From: an uncultured Bacteroidales bacterium
GTDB lineage: Bacteria; Bacteroidota; Bacteroidia; Bacteroidales; CAIWKO01
DNA length: 64,000 bases
Assembly: GCA_903913285.1 (NCBI GenBank)
Contig: CAIWKO010000035.1
Span: forward strand, 41,132 to 105,131
Direction of reading: 5' to 3'
The position numbers and the translations under genes are program-made. The notes beneath the pieces were generated by a model. It ran no database searches and was not told the origin of the DNA. It was given only the letters and a program-made list of their open reading frames with translations. Positions 55,197 through 63,860 of the stretch are shown here, one piece after another. How positions within the stretch are numbered: position 1 is the first letter of the stretch; every line of letters starts with the position of its first letter.

Positions 55197-57509
55197 ATGA
55201 GAAAAAGAATATTGTGTTTTTTTATTTCCCTTTTGCTAATTAATATTGTGGTGGCTCAGGATATTGGTATAGCGGAGTGGAGAGAGCATTTACCGTATAA
55301 AAAATGTATTGCTGTTGATTTGGCGGGTTCGAAAGTTTATTGCGCCACTCCTTATAGCGTTTTTTATTATAATACTGATGATAATTCGGTAAATAAACTT
55401 ACAAAAGTTAATGGGCTTTCAGATGTAAATATTAGTACAATCCGGTATAGTCAGCAATATAAAATGCTGATAATTGCGTATTCTGATGCTAATATTGATT
55501 TGATAATGGATGATGGAATAACCAATATTTCTGATATTAAACGGAAACCTATTTTTGGAAATAAGACTATCAATAATATTACTTTTTATGGCGATTATGC
55601 TTATCTTTCTTGTGGCTTTGGAATTGTTGTTTTGGATCTGATAAAAAAAGAAATCAAAGATACATACTACATAGGCCCAAATGGAAATGCAATTAATGTC
55701 TACGATCTGGCTTGTGATGGAATAAAATTTTATGCGGCAACTGAGAAAGGAATTTATGAAGCAAACTATTCCAATGTGAATTTAGCAAATTATGCCAATT
55801 GGGCTCAGGATACGTTGATTTCTGATCGAAACGGAAGTTATAATACTATTGTAGCATTCCAGAATAAAATATTTACAAATCTTTCAATTCCCGGGAATGA
55901 TCAGGATACGCTTTATATGTTTGACGGTACAAAATGGACAAATTTTGACACATCCAGATCGGGGGATATCTCCAATATTAGAGTTATAAATAATTATATG
56001 CTAATCTGTTATAGTAGCAATGTTCTTGCTTATAACTCATCATTAGTTTTGGAAAATGTTGTTTGGAATTATAATCCTGGCACTCCCGAACCGAACTGTG
56101 CAGTAATAGATGCTGTGGGTAATTATTGGATTTCAGATAGATCATCGGGGTTGGTTCGTTTTAAGGACTGGACGAGTGAAAAGATTATTCCCAATGGACC
56201 GGGTAATACTGATGTTTATTCTATGGCGATTGCAGGCTCCAGTTTGTATGTTGCTCCAGGCGGAGTTAATTCTTCATGGGGTAATGTATGGAATATTGAC
56301 GGAGTATACTCATTTGTAGGCAATAATTGGTATGTCCTAAAGGAACAAAACCCTGCCTTTGATACTTTATTTGATATTATCTCGGTGGCGATTGATCCTT
56401 CTGATTATAATCATGTTTATGCTGCTTCATATGCACGTGGGCTTGTCGAAATCAGAAGCGGTATTATTACAAATATTTATAATCGCAATAACTCTGCTTT
56501 AGAAGAACCAAGCAGCTTTTATCATTGGCTTGGTATCAGTGGGTTGGCATTCGATAAAGACAATAATTTGTGGGTGATTAATGCAGGATGTAATGAATTA
56601 TTAAGAGTTTTTAAACCTGATGGCACTTGGGAGTCATTCAGTATGGTGCCATATTTGAGTCAGGCAAGGGCTGCGGATATTATTATAGATCAAAACGGAC
56701 AAAAATGGATGGTCCTACCCAGCATAGGAGGGTTGTTGGTTTTTTCAGATAACGGTACACTTAGTGATCATACTGATGATGTCATAAAACTATTGACTAC
56801 AAGTGTTGGATATGGGAATCTTCCCAGCAGTTCAGTGCTTAGTATTGCTGAAGATCTTGATGGAAAAATTTGGGTAGGGACAGATAAAGGTGTTGCTGTC
56901 TTTTATAACCCTGAAAATGTGACCACAGGAGGAAATTATGATGCACAGGTAATAACTATTCTTCAGGATAGTGTCGCCCAACATTTGCTGGAGTTTGAAT
57001 CTGTAACAGCAATTGCAGTTGATGGTTCCAATAAAAAATGGTTCGGAACTGCCAAAGCCGGTGTATTTTTAATGAGTGATGATGGCCAAACCCAAATTTT
57101 ACATTTTACTGCTGAGAACAGTCCTTTGTTATCCAATACTATTTCAAGTATTGTGATTGATGATAAAACCGGAGAAGTTTATTTTGGAACTGCCAATGGT
57201 ATAATATCATATAAATATTATGCGACAAAAGGGGGCGAAACATTCAGTAATGTTTATGCCTATCCGAATCCTGTCCGGGAAGGGTATTCAGGGACTATTG
57301 GTATTAAAGGATTAGTGAGAGACGCTACAGTCAAGATTACAGATGTGTCGGGAACTTTGATCTATGAAACGAAATCTGAAGGTGGACAAGCAATTTGGAG
57401 TGGAAGGAATTTTAGTGGTGAAAAAGCTAAGACAGGAGTTTATTTTGTTTTTTGCAGCAGTGAAGATGGTACCGAAAAGCTAGTTACTAAAATAATGGTT
57501 ATTAATTGA
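55197..57509 (+). CDS. porZ: T9SS cell-surface protein PorZ
   Basis: The 770-residue product has a signal peptide (MRKRILCFFISLLLINIVVAQ), followed by two beta-propellers built from short blades (KKCIAVDLAGSKVYCATPYSVFYYNTDDNSV, GISGLAFDKDNNLWVINAG, GKIWVGTDKGVAVFYNPE), and a type A T9SS domain at the end (VYAYPNPVREGYSG..TGVYFVFCSSEDGTEKLVTKIMV). The Porphyromonas PorZ is part of the surface attachment complex that joins A-LPS to T9SS cargo. Its place directly before recO matches what I recall of Porphyromonas. It supports a complete T9SS in this organism. Confidence 0.88.
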   Translation: MRKRILCFFISLLLINIVVAQDIGIAEWREHLPYKKCIAVDLAGSKVYCATPYSVFYYNTDDNSVNKLTKVNGLSDVNISTIRYSQQYKMLIIAYSDANIDLIMDDGITNISDIKRKPIFGNKTINNITFYGDYAYLSCGFGIVVLDLIKKEIKDTYYIGPNGNAINVYDLACDGIKFYAATEKGIYEANYSNVNLANYANWAQDTLISDRNGSYNTIVAFQNKIFTNLSIPGNDQDTLYMFDGTKWTNFDTSRSGDISNIRVINNYMLICYSSNVLAYNSSLVLENVVWNYNPGTPEPNCAVIDAVGNYWISDRSSGLVRFKDWTSEKIIPNGPGNTDVYSMAIAGSSLYVAPGGVNSSWGNVWNIDGVYSFVGNNWYVLKEQNPAFDTLFDIISVAIDPSDYNHVYAASYARGLVEIRSGIITNIYNRNNSALEEPSSFYHWLGISGLAFDKDNNLWVINAGCNELLRVFKPDGTWESFSMVPYLSQARAADIIIDQNGQKWMVLPSIGGLLVFSDNGTLSDHTDDVIKLLTTSVGYGNLPSSSVLSIAEDLDGKIWVGTDKGVAVFYNPENVTTGGNYDAQVITILQDSVAQHLLEFESVTAIAVDGSNKKWFGTAKAGVFLMSDDGQTQILHFTAENSPLLSNTISSIVIDDKTGEVYFGTANGIISYKYYATKGGETFSNVYAYPNPVREGYSGTIGIKGLVRDATVKITDVSGTLIYETKSEGGQAIWSGRNFSGEKAKTGVYFVFCSSEDGTEKLVTKIMVIN

Positions 57510-57526
57510 TTTGAGAAAGCAATTAT

Positions 57527-58255
57527 ATGCTTTGTAAAACCCGGGCCATTGTTCTAAAGGTTGTTAAATATTCTGAAACAAGTCTGGTAGTAAAAATGTA
57601 CACCGAACAGTTCGGTTTGAGATCATTTTTAATTAGAAGTGTTCGCAAAAAGCATCCAAAAAACAGTCCCAACCTTTTTCAGCCCTTAAGTCTTATCGAA
57701 ATTGTTTTTCTCAATAAAGGAAACACAGGTCTCGTCATTCCAAAAGAGGTTACTTCTTTGTATCATTTCAAAGCGATTCCTTTTGATGTAATTAAAAGTT
57801 CGATGATCCTTTTTTTGAATGAATTGATTTATCGGTCGATTCGGGAGGAGGAACATAATCAGGAATTTTTTGAGTTTTTGTTCGATAGTGTGATTTATTT
57901 CGACACTACTGAAACAAAGATTTCGAACGCTCACATAATTTTTGCTCTTCAGCTAACAAAGCATTTGGGTTTTTTTCCTTATGGTGAATTTTCTTCGGGA
58001 AGTCCTTATTTTCTGCTTCGCGAAGGTACTTTCAATAAGTTTACTCCCGAAAATGATTTCTATCTCAACCAAAGCGAATCGGAGTTATTGGATGCGTTAC
58101 TCAAAATCAGTATTGAGGATTCTCATACGCTTGAATTATCTTCTGCCAAACGAAAAAGAATACTTGAGATCATTATTCTGTATTATCAGCTCCATCTGAT
58201 CGGGTTCGGAGATATAAAATCTTTAGAAGTGTTATCTCAACTCTTCCATTCTTAA
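57527..58255 (+). CDS. recO: DNA repair protein RecO
   Basis: The 242-residue protein has the N-terminal OB fold typical of RecO (MLCKTRAIVLKVVKYSETSLVVKMYTEQFGLRSFLIRSVRKK) followed by a helical domain. It acts in RecFOR-mediated loading of RecA onto single-stranded DNA. The four-Cys zinc site seen in some RecO proteins is not evident here, as is usual in this phylum. It begins 17 bp after porZ, so it is co-transcribed. Confidence 0.9.
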   Translation: MLCKTRAIVLKVVKYSETSLVVKMYTEQFGLRSFLIRSVRKKHPKNSPNLFQPLSLIEIVFLNKGNTGLVIPKEVTSLYHFKAIPFDVIKSSMILFLNELIYRSIREEEHNQEFFEFLFDSVIYFDTTETKISNAHIIFALQLTKHLGFFPYGEFSSGSPYFLLREGTFNKFTPENDFYLNQSESELLDALLKISIEDSHTLELSSAKRKRILEIIILYYQLHLIGFGDIKSLEVLSQLFHS

Positions 58256-58268
58256 TTTACTTTTTTAG

Positions 58269-58276
58269 TATCTTTG
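58269..58276 (+). promoter_or_regulatory. -7 promoter motif TATCTTTG
   Basis: A TAnnTTTG match 16 bp before the ATG at 58293. Confidence 0.6.
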
Positions 58277-58292
58277 AACATATTATAAAATC

Positions 58293-59708
58293 ATGGATTC
58301 ATATAAATTCTATCTCGCTGGTAATTTTACCGATTCGGAGCAAAAAATCCAGATCAGAAATTCATATTCCAACGAGGATTTTGCAGAAGTTGCTTTAGCT
58401 TCACAACATCATCTTGAAATTGCGATTACAGAGGCAAAAAAGGTTGAAAAACAATTGGCTTTAATGCCTTCATTTCAACGCTATGATATACTAATGCATA
58501 TTGCAGAACTCATAAAATCAGAACGGGATTCGTTTGCCCGTGTGTTGAGTAATGAAGCCTGTAAACCTTTGAAATTGGCTCTTGGAGAAGTTGACAGAGC
58601 CATACAGACATTTATTGTTGCTGCAGAAGAATCCAAAAGGCTGCCGATGGAATATCTGAGTGTTGACTGGACAAATGCCGGAGCAGGGAAAGAAGGTTGG
58701 GTTAAGTACTTTCCAATTGGATTAGTGGCAGGGATTTCACCTTTTAATTTCCCGTTAAATCTTGCGGTGCATAAAATAGCCCCGGCTATTGCTGCCGGAT
58801 GCCCCATCATTCTGAAACCATCTTCCTCAACACCGCTTTCAACTTTGGAATTAGCCAGAATCATAGATAAAGCCAATTTGCCGAAGGGAGCGCTTTCGGT
58901 ATTGCCCATGGATCGAAAAACCGGAAACCTGCTTGTTACGGATGAGCGTTTTAAGCTGCTCACTTTTACAGGCTCCCCCGAAGTTGGCTGGAAAATGAAA
59001 GCCGATGCCGGTAAGAAAAAAGTTGTTTTGGAATTAGGTGGAAATGCAGGTGTGATAATAACCGAAACTGCCGATATTGATAAAGCGGTCGGGAAATGCG
59101 TTGCAGGCGGTTTTGCTTATGCCGGACAGGTATGCATCCACACGCAAAGGATTTTTGTGCACCGCAGTATCTTTAATGATTTTACAAACCGCTTCGTTGA
59201 AAAGACCAAACTGTTAAAGTCCGGTCCTTCATCAGATATGGAAACAGATATCTCAGCTTTGATCGATGAGAAGAATGCCGAAAGGGTGGAACGGTGGGTG
59301 GAAGAAGCCATGAAAGGCGGTGCCAGACTTTTGTGCGGAGGAAAACGCAGAGGCGCTTTTTTCGAACCTACTATTCTGACATCGACCAAAAAAGAAATGA
59401 ACGTTTGTTGTTGCGAAATTTTCGGACCGGTGGTTGTTGTTGAACCTTATGATGATTTCCACTCTGCCGTGGATGAGATCAACAACAGTCGTTATGGATT
59501 GCAGGCCGGTGTTTTCACCGACAGCATTACTGAAATGGATCATGCTTTCAATACTATTGAAGTAGGCGGGCTGATGATCAATGAAGTTCCTACTTTCAGG
59601 ATGGACCATACTCCTTACGGAGGCGTTAAAGATTCGGGTATGGGCAGGGAAGGCGTGAAATATGCTATGCTCGATATGCTGGAGCCCCGCTTGTTGGTGA
59701 AAGGCTGA
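58293..59708 (+). CDS. NAD(P)-dependent aldehyde dehydrogenase
   Basis: The 471-residue enzyme shows the ALDH motifs in order: SPFNFPLNLAVHKIAPAIAAGC, ILKPSSSTPLSTLELA, FTGSPEVGWKM, the catalytic Glu in VVLELGGNAGVI, the nucleophile Cys281 in YAGQVCIHTQRI, FFEPTIL, CCEIFGPVVVV, and NSRYGLQAGVFT. It oxidises an aldehyde to an acid (or acyl-phosphate/CoA analogues) in the cytosol. The subfamily and substrate are not clear. It has its own promoter motif and no operon partner. Confidence 0.94.
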   Translation: MDSYKFYLAGNFTDSEQKIQIRNSYSNEDFAEVALASQHHLEIAITEAKKVEKQLALMPSFQRYDILMHIAELIKSERDSFARVLSNEACKPLKLALGEVDRAIQTFIVAAEESKRLPMEYLSVDWTNAGAGKEGWVKYFPIGLVAGISPFNFPLNLAVHKIAPAIAAGCPIILKPSSSTPLSTLELARIIDKANLPKGALSVLPMDRKTGNLLVTDERFKLLTFTGSPEVGWKMKADAGKKKVVLELGGNAGVIITETADIDKAVGKCVAGGFAYAGQVCIHTQRIFVHRSIFNDFTNRFVEKTKLLKSGPSSDMETDISALIDEKNAERVERWVEEAMKGGARLLCGGKRRGAFFEPTILTSTKKEMNVCCCEIFGPVVVVEPYDDFHSAVDEINNSRYGLQAGVFTDSITEMDHAFNTIEVGGLMINEVPTFRMDHTPYGGVKDSGMGREGVKYAMLDMLEPRLLVKG

Positions 59709-59714
59709 TCAGAA

Positions 59715-60473
59715 TTAAATCTTTTTCAGTTCGATCAGCAGAAGAGACCCCAAAGGGAAACCCCATTTCCGGTGAGGTATGGCAGACGATATCTTTTCGG
59801 CAAGTTTATACGAAAAAACAGCAATGTAGGGCGTTATGAAATGAGTGGTTGTTTTATAATCAAACTGAAACATGGTCTGCATATTTTCGACGATGGCGTT
59901 TAGCTTTTTTCGGGTGCTGAAATAGTTGAAATGAGTGATGTGCTGTTCTTCGTATTTTACATCCGAGATCCTGTTGAGCAGAAACTCCTGCAGGGGCCAT
60001 AAGCTTAAATAATTGGGCGTGGTTATTATGAGCTTGCCACCCGTTTTTAGTTTGCGGTAGGCCAGTTTCAACAGGTCGTTGATCTCAGTGGAATTCAAAT
60101 GTTCGATGACTTCGATGATGGTGATGTAATCAAATTGAGCATCATCAACAAATGCAATTTCCTTTAAATTATCGATTAGGTAGAACTTTCGGAATGCAGT
60201 TGCATAGTGCCGGTTGGCAAAGTCAATTTGTTCTTTCAGTATATCGACACCTATCTGTTGCGAAATTTGGCTTTGAGGTATCATGCTGAGAAAGGTTCCC
60301 GAAAAGCAACCGATATCCAGTATTGCCCCCTGAGGTTTTTCGAAACTATCGATCACGCGTTTGAATTTCTGATTGTGCCAAAAACTTCGGATGCCCCTGC
60401 GCTTTTTTGCAATTTCATCGTAAAACCCCAAGGGAATTTTATTGTAATCGAAAGCTGCGTTCGTTTCTTTCAT
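59715..60473 (-). CDS. Class I SAM-dependent methyltransferase
   Basis: The 252-residue protein contains the SAM motif AILDIGCFSGTFLSMIP, an acidic loop at IGVDILKEQIDFA, and FDYITIIEVIEHLNSTEINDLLKLAYRKLKTGGKLIITTPN. It is of the UbiG/UbiE-like fold. The ATGA overlap (4 bp) with the end of the upstream 585-aa membrane protein gene shows co-expression, suggesting a job in cell-surface or lipid-linked sugar chemistry. The substrate is unknown. Confidence 0.9.
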   Translation of the reverse strand: MKETNAAFDYNKIPLGFYDEIAKKRRGIRSFWHNQKFKRVIDSFEKPQGAILDIGCFSGTFLSMIPQSQISQQIGVDILKEQIDFANRHYATAFRKFYLIDNLKEIAFVDDAQFDYITIIEVIEHLNSTEINDLLKLAYRKLKTGGKLIITTPNYLSLWPLQEFLLNRISDVKYEEQHITHFNYFSTRKKLNAIVENMQTMFQFDYKTTTHFITPYIAVFSYKLAEKISSAIPHRKWGFPLGSLLLIELKKI

Positions 60474-62227
60474 TTTCTTTTGATCAGCATAATTACAGTA
60501 ACGATCAATCCAATCAAAAACAACGGAAAGATAACATAGAGGTAGGAGGGGCGGTATATAATATCGGCTTCACCCGTTAAGTTATCCGGTATTATGGTCA
60601 GCAAACCTTCTTTTTCATAAACTTTAAGGTTCTTATCATTGGTTTTCCAGCCCAGCAAATAGTTGGTGTTGAACTGAATTTCCGACAAGGTATCGAGCGC
60701 ATACCGGATATGTATTTTGCCCGGAGTATAGGATTCCATAACAGCTTTGCCTCTGCCTTTGGTCAGGTAGATCTCGCCTTTGTAGGTGGAATCATCCACA
60801 GATTTAATATCACCATGCACCGGCGCGGGTTCGCCCGAATCTTTCGCCCCGGTATTTTTATCAAAGTAATGCCTGAAATCGAAGCCCCAATCTGCGGAGG
60901 CCCGTGCAACGGTCTTGTCGATAGTAGTGCTGGTGATCATTTTGCTGAACATATCAGTTCGGCATGTGCTGTCGTCGAACGAGAAAACGCGGTAGAAAGG
61001 ATAACTGGAAACAAACAGCGATTCAACGATCAGGAAAATGATGATGGGATAGAAAAATGCGGGCCGGAGCCGGGTTTTGAAATGATCGAGGGCGAAGCAC
61101 AGCAGCACCGCAAAAATCAGGTAGGAAATGATGAACAGGCGCGACTGAACATGGGCATTGTTCACCACGGGTATTTTTTGAAACAAATGCCAGGGATTGA
61201 GCTGCGAAAACCATCCCGAACCAACCCAAAAGAAGAAAACGGCGATCAACAAATAGGGGATGAATTTCCGTTTTCGGGTGACGACCAGAAAAACTGCGAT
61301 CAATATCAGCGCCAATGCTCCCATATAAACCCCGATCTCGTGAAACTTGAACGGCAGCGTGATGCCGTCGACTTCTTTCATAATATCCTGAAAGGGATCG
61401 AACAGGCAATGGAGCAGATAGATGAACGGAAAGCGGACAAATTCCAACACCGGCGTCCGCGATCTTTGTTGCATCAGAAAAGGAAGCAGCTTGGCCGACG
61501 AAAGCGAAATAAATATAAAAAGGCTTATCAGAGTGGTTTTCCACTGGGTAAACAGCGAGCGGGCAAAGCGGCCGGGACGCAGTTGGTTGGTGCAAACCAC
61601 TATGGCAAAAACCAGCAGGAGGTTGGTAAATATAAATGCATAAATGGCGCCGTCGAGCAGGTAAAAGGCGTTGAGCAGTGCGTAATATATTTTGAAGTTC
61701 TTTTCCTGTATCCTTAATATATAATAGAATGCCAGGCCGATGAGCATGAACGAACCAAACACAATGTGTCCTTCGGAAAAATGCAGGGTGAACCACGAGG
61801 CATGGATGAAAACGATGCTTCCCGCCACGGCAATGTTTTTCGAGATGTTCAAATGCCGCATTAATTTATAGAAGCCGAATGAACCGACGATGCCCAGTGT
61901 GATGAGTGCAAACAGGTTGGCATAAGGCGCCGTAAACAAAATATCGTAGATGCCCAGTGGGCTGAAAACCCGCGATTGCGGGTTGGCCAGCACATCAATT
62001 CCTCCCAGCGCCCAGGGATTGTGAATGGGAAATACATGATAGTGCCAAACCGACGAATGAACCACCAGACTGATGGTGTTGAAATAGCCCCAATCGCGAA
62101 CCAAACAGGTGCGGCCTATTTTGATGAGCGGGATCAGAAAGGGCGTGATACCCGAGATGAAAAGAATGATATAGCGCAACAGGTCTTTTTTCTGCTCAGC
62201 GTCTATTTTATGAAATCGTTTTTGCAT
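60470..62227 (-). CDS. Large YfhO/GT-C-like integral membrane protein
   Basis: The 585-residue protein has about 12 hydrophobic segments and two extended luminal-type loops. The first loop contains RDWGYFNTISLVVHSSVWHYHVFP then HNPWALGGIDVLANPQSRVFSPL, resembling the substrate loop of YfhO and other GT-C-type glycosyltransferases. A soluble beta-rich C-terminal domain of about 130 residues precedes a last membrane helix and a Lys/Arg tail. The role is probably transfer of a lipid-linked sugar or polymer; no definite substrate. It is followed by a methyltransferase with overlapping ends. Confidence 0.72.
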   Translation of the reverse strand: MQKRFHKIDAEQKKDLLRYIILFISGITPFLIPLIKIGRTCLVRDWGYFNTISLVVHSSVWHYHVFPIHNPWALGGIDVLANPQSRVFSPLGIYDILFTAPYANLFALITLGIVGSFGFYKLMRHLNISKNIAVAGSIVFIHASWFTLHFSEGHIVFGSFMLIGLAFYYILRIQEKNFKIYYALLNAFYLLDGAIYAFIFTNLLLVFAIVVCTNQLRPGRFARSLFTQWKTTLISLFIFISLSSAKLLPFLMQQRSRTPVLEFVRFPFIYLLHCLFDPFQDIMKEVDGITLPFKFHEIGVYMGALALILIAVFLVVTRKRKFIPYLLIAVFFFWVGSGWFSQLNPWHLFQKIPVVNNAHVQSRLFIISYLIFAVLLCFALDHFKTRLRPAFFYPIIIFLIVESLFVSSYPFYRVFSFDDSTCRTDMFSKMITSTTIDKTVARASADWGFDFRHYFDKNTGAKDSGEPAPVHGDIKSVDDSTYKGEIYLTKGRGKAVMESYTPGKIHIRYALDTLSEIQFNTNYLLGWKTNDKNLKVYEKEGLLTIIPDNLTGEADIIYRPSYLYVIFPLFLIGLIVTVIMLIKRK

Positions 62228-62371
62228 GAATGCATTCTTTTTCTCTGCTCAAAAATACGATTTAATTTTAAATGGGAGGGTGGGGAATTCAGAATTCAGA
62301 ACGGCGATTGGTGATTAGTGATTGGTGATTTGGAGGGTGGGGCGAGGGAGGGGAAGGATGCGGCAAAACCT

Positions 62372-62866
62372 TTAAGTCCAAAGATAAATCATAAACGTAT
62401 AATATATTGCCCACGAAAACCAGTCAGACCAAGCCAGCTTCCGTTCATCAAATAACGATTTGCTACCAAACATTACCGTTTCTAATTTTCTTTTAAAAAG
62501 AATTAGGTTTAAGAATCGTAAGACTTGAAAAAGTCCGATAAGCAATAACGTATATTTCAGTGATATGCCTGCAAATCCACGTTCATAGTGAAGCTGTGGT
62601 TTAAATTGGAATGAATACCAAAAAAACAGATGGAAAATTCCAATTAGAACCCAAATAATGACTAAATAACCATTTCGAAATCCCCGATAAAATATTGAAT
62701 AAATTGAAACCTGACTGAAAATAACATAACCCAAAATAATTATTTTGTTATAATTAAAATTTGGATTTAAACTAGTATTAATGAATAGCAGAAATGTTAG
62801 TACAACATAAACAATTATTAATATTAGGTCAGTTTTCTTGGGTTTATTAAATGTTATGAATTTCAT
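62372..62866 (-). CDS. Small integral membrane protein, unknown
   Basis: From the ATG at 62866 the product has 164 residues and four to five hydrophobic segments (LILIIVYVVLTFLLFINTSL, IIILGYVIFSQVSIYSIFY, GYLVIIWVLIGIFHLFFW, LKYTLLLIGLFQVLRFLNLILF). It ends near WSDWFSWAIYYTFMIYLWT. No family is recognised. It is A/T-rich compared with the preceding membrane protein gene. A start 12 codons earlier (62902) is possible, but MKFITFNKPKK is the more natural start. Confidence 0.6.
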   Translation of the reverse strand: MKFITFNKPKKTDLILIIVYVVLTFLLFINTSLNPNFNYNKIIILGYVIFSQVSIYSIFYRGFRNGYLVIIWVLIGIFHLFFWYSFQFKPQLHYERGFAGISLKYTLLLIGLFQVLRFLNLILFKRKLETVMFGSKSLFDERKLAWSDWFSWAIYYTFMIYLWT

Positions 62867-62998
62867 TTGTCTTTGCCTAACATACTCTCTCCAAAAATAC
62901 AAATTAATTCCAAACCCAAATCTTTTTTAGCGATTGGTGATTTGAAGGCTTGGGAGGGGGAGGCTTACCGAATGCATCTGCAATTAATAATTTTCTAT

Positions 62999-63190
62999 AA
63001 TGTCGTCCCTATGGGACTTTATTTCTTGAACGGTTTTTTTGCTACCAGAATGCCGTTCCTACGGAACTTTAAAAGCGTATTATGTGTATTGAAAACGCAG
63101 AACTGTGGTGCAATGTTATTCAGTCCTGTAAGGACGGCAGTATGGTAGTATAGAAACAAGCTGTGATACAAGTCCCATAGGGACGACATT
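62999..63190. repeat. Palindromic element with 21-bp perfect terminal inverted repeats
   Basis: AATGTCGTCCCTATGGGACT plus T at 62999-63019 is matched exactly by its reverse complement at 63170-63190. Each arm contains its own small palindrome (GTCCCTATGGGAC). Inside lies a second, imperfect pair: GCCGTTCCTACGGAACT near 63052 and AGTCCTGTAAGGACGGC near 63122. The whole 192 bp could fold into a cruciform. No transposase ORF is inside. It fills most of the 380-bp gap 62867-63246. Confidence 0.8.
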
Positions 63191-63246
63191 TTTACTTCCG
63201 GTTTCGGTCTTCGACTTGTACCTTTTAACTTTGTCAACAGCCTTGA

Positions 63247-63675
63247 GCCATAACTTCCGGCAATAGCGAGAACCGGGTTTGCAGGGAATGTTCCCCGTCA
63301 CATGCTGAATATTCCACGGCCCACACTGAATATTCCACGGCCCGCATGGAATATTCCTCGGCCCACACTGAATGTTCCACGGCCCGCATGGAATATTCCA
63401 CGGCCCACACTGAATGTTCCACGGCCCACACTGAATGTTCCTCGGCCCATACGGAATGTTCCTCGGCCCACACTGAATGTTCCTCGGCCCACATTGAATA
63501 TTCCTCGGCCCACACTGAATGTTCCTCGGCCCACACTGAATGTTCCTCGGCCCACACTGAATATTCCTCGGCCCATGCGGTTTGTTCCTCGGCCCGCACG
63601 GAAATGATTTTTTTCATACAATTTCAAAATAAAATTCAATTTAAATACGATAATAATCAAATAATTATGAATTGA
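63247..63675 (+). pseudogene. Heptad-repeat ORF homologous to the one at 2756-3214, probably 5'-truncated
   Basis: After an in-frame TGA at 63244, the frame is open for 142 codons with no usual start before an ATG at 63346. It begins ITSGNSENRVC, matching TSGDGENGVC of the other locus, then has about 15 heptads of consensus E-C-S-S-A-H-T, and ends EMIFF-IQFQNKIQFKYD-NNQIIMN, matching that locus's tail. The missing head of about 35 residues suggests a broken gene; the palindromic element 57 bp upstream may have interrupted it. Its stop lies 11 nt before an ATG (63687) that opens only ten sense codons. Confidence 0.5.
63286..63600. repeat. 21-bp tandem array 4 (15 units)
   Basis: Units of GAATGTTCCTCGGCCCACAC plus T start at 63286 and then every 21 bp to 63580. 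The first unit is degenerate; the others vary at a few positions (TAT for TGT, ACG for TCG, CGCATG for CACACT). No indels are seen. Confidence 0.95.
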
Positions 63676-63860
63676 ATCCTAAAAAAATGAAAATAATTAC
63701 AATGTCGGCCATGAAGTAGTTTTCAGAATTTAGTTTGGAAAAATAGAATAATGGAATATTTTTTTGTGTTTGATTAATTTGTAATTTTGGAGTAAGAAAG
63801 TATTATCTACTTTAGTGTTAAATCAACCAATTAGGGTTATATGAAAAAAATTAGGGTTAT

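Noticed and set aside
60710..61717. Plus-strand ORF of 335 codons opposite the large membrane protein
   Set aside because: It is Gln/Arg/Glu-rich antisense of hydrophobic codons; the minus-strand gene has membrane helices and a coupled downstream gene.
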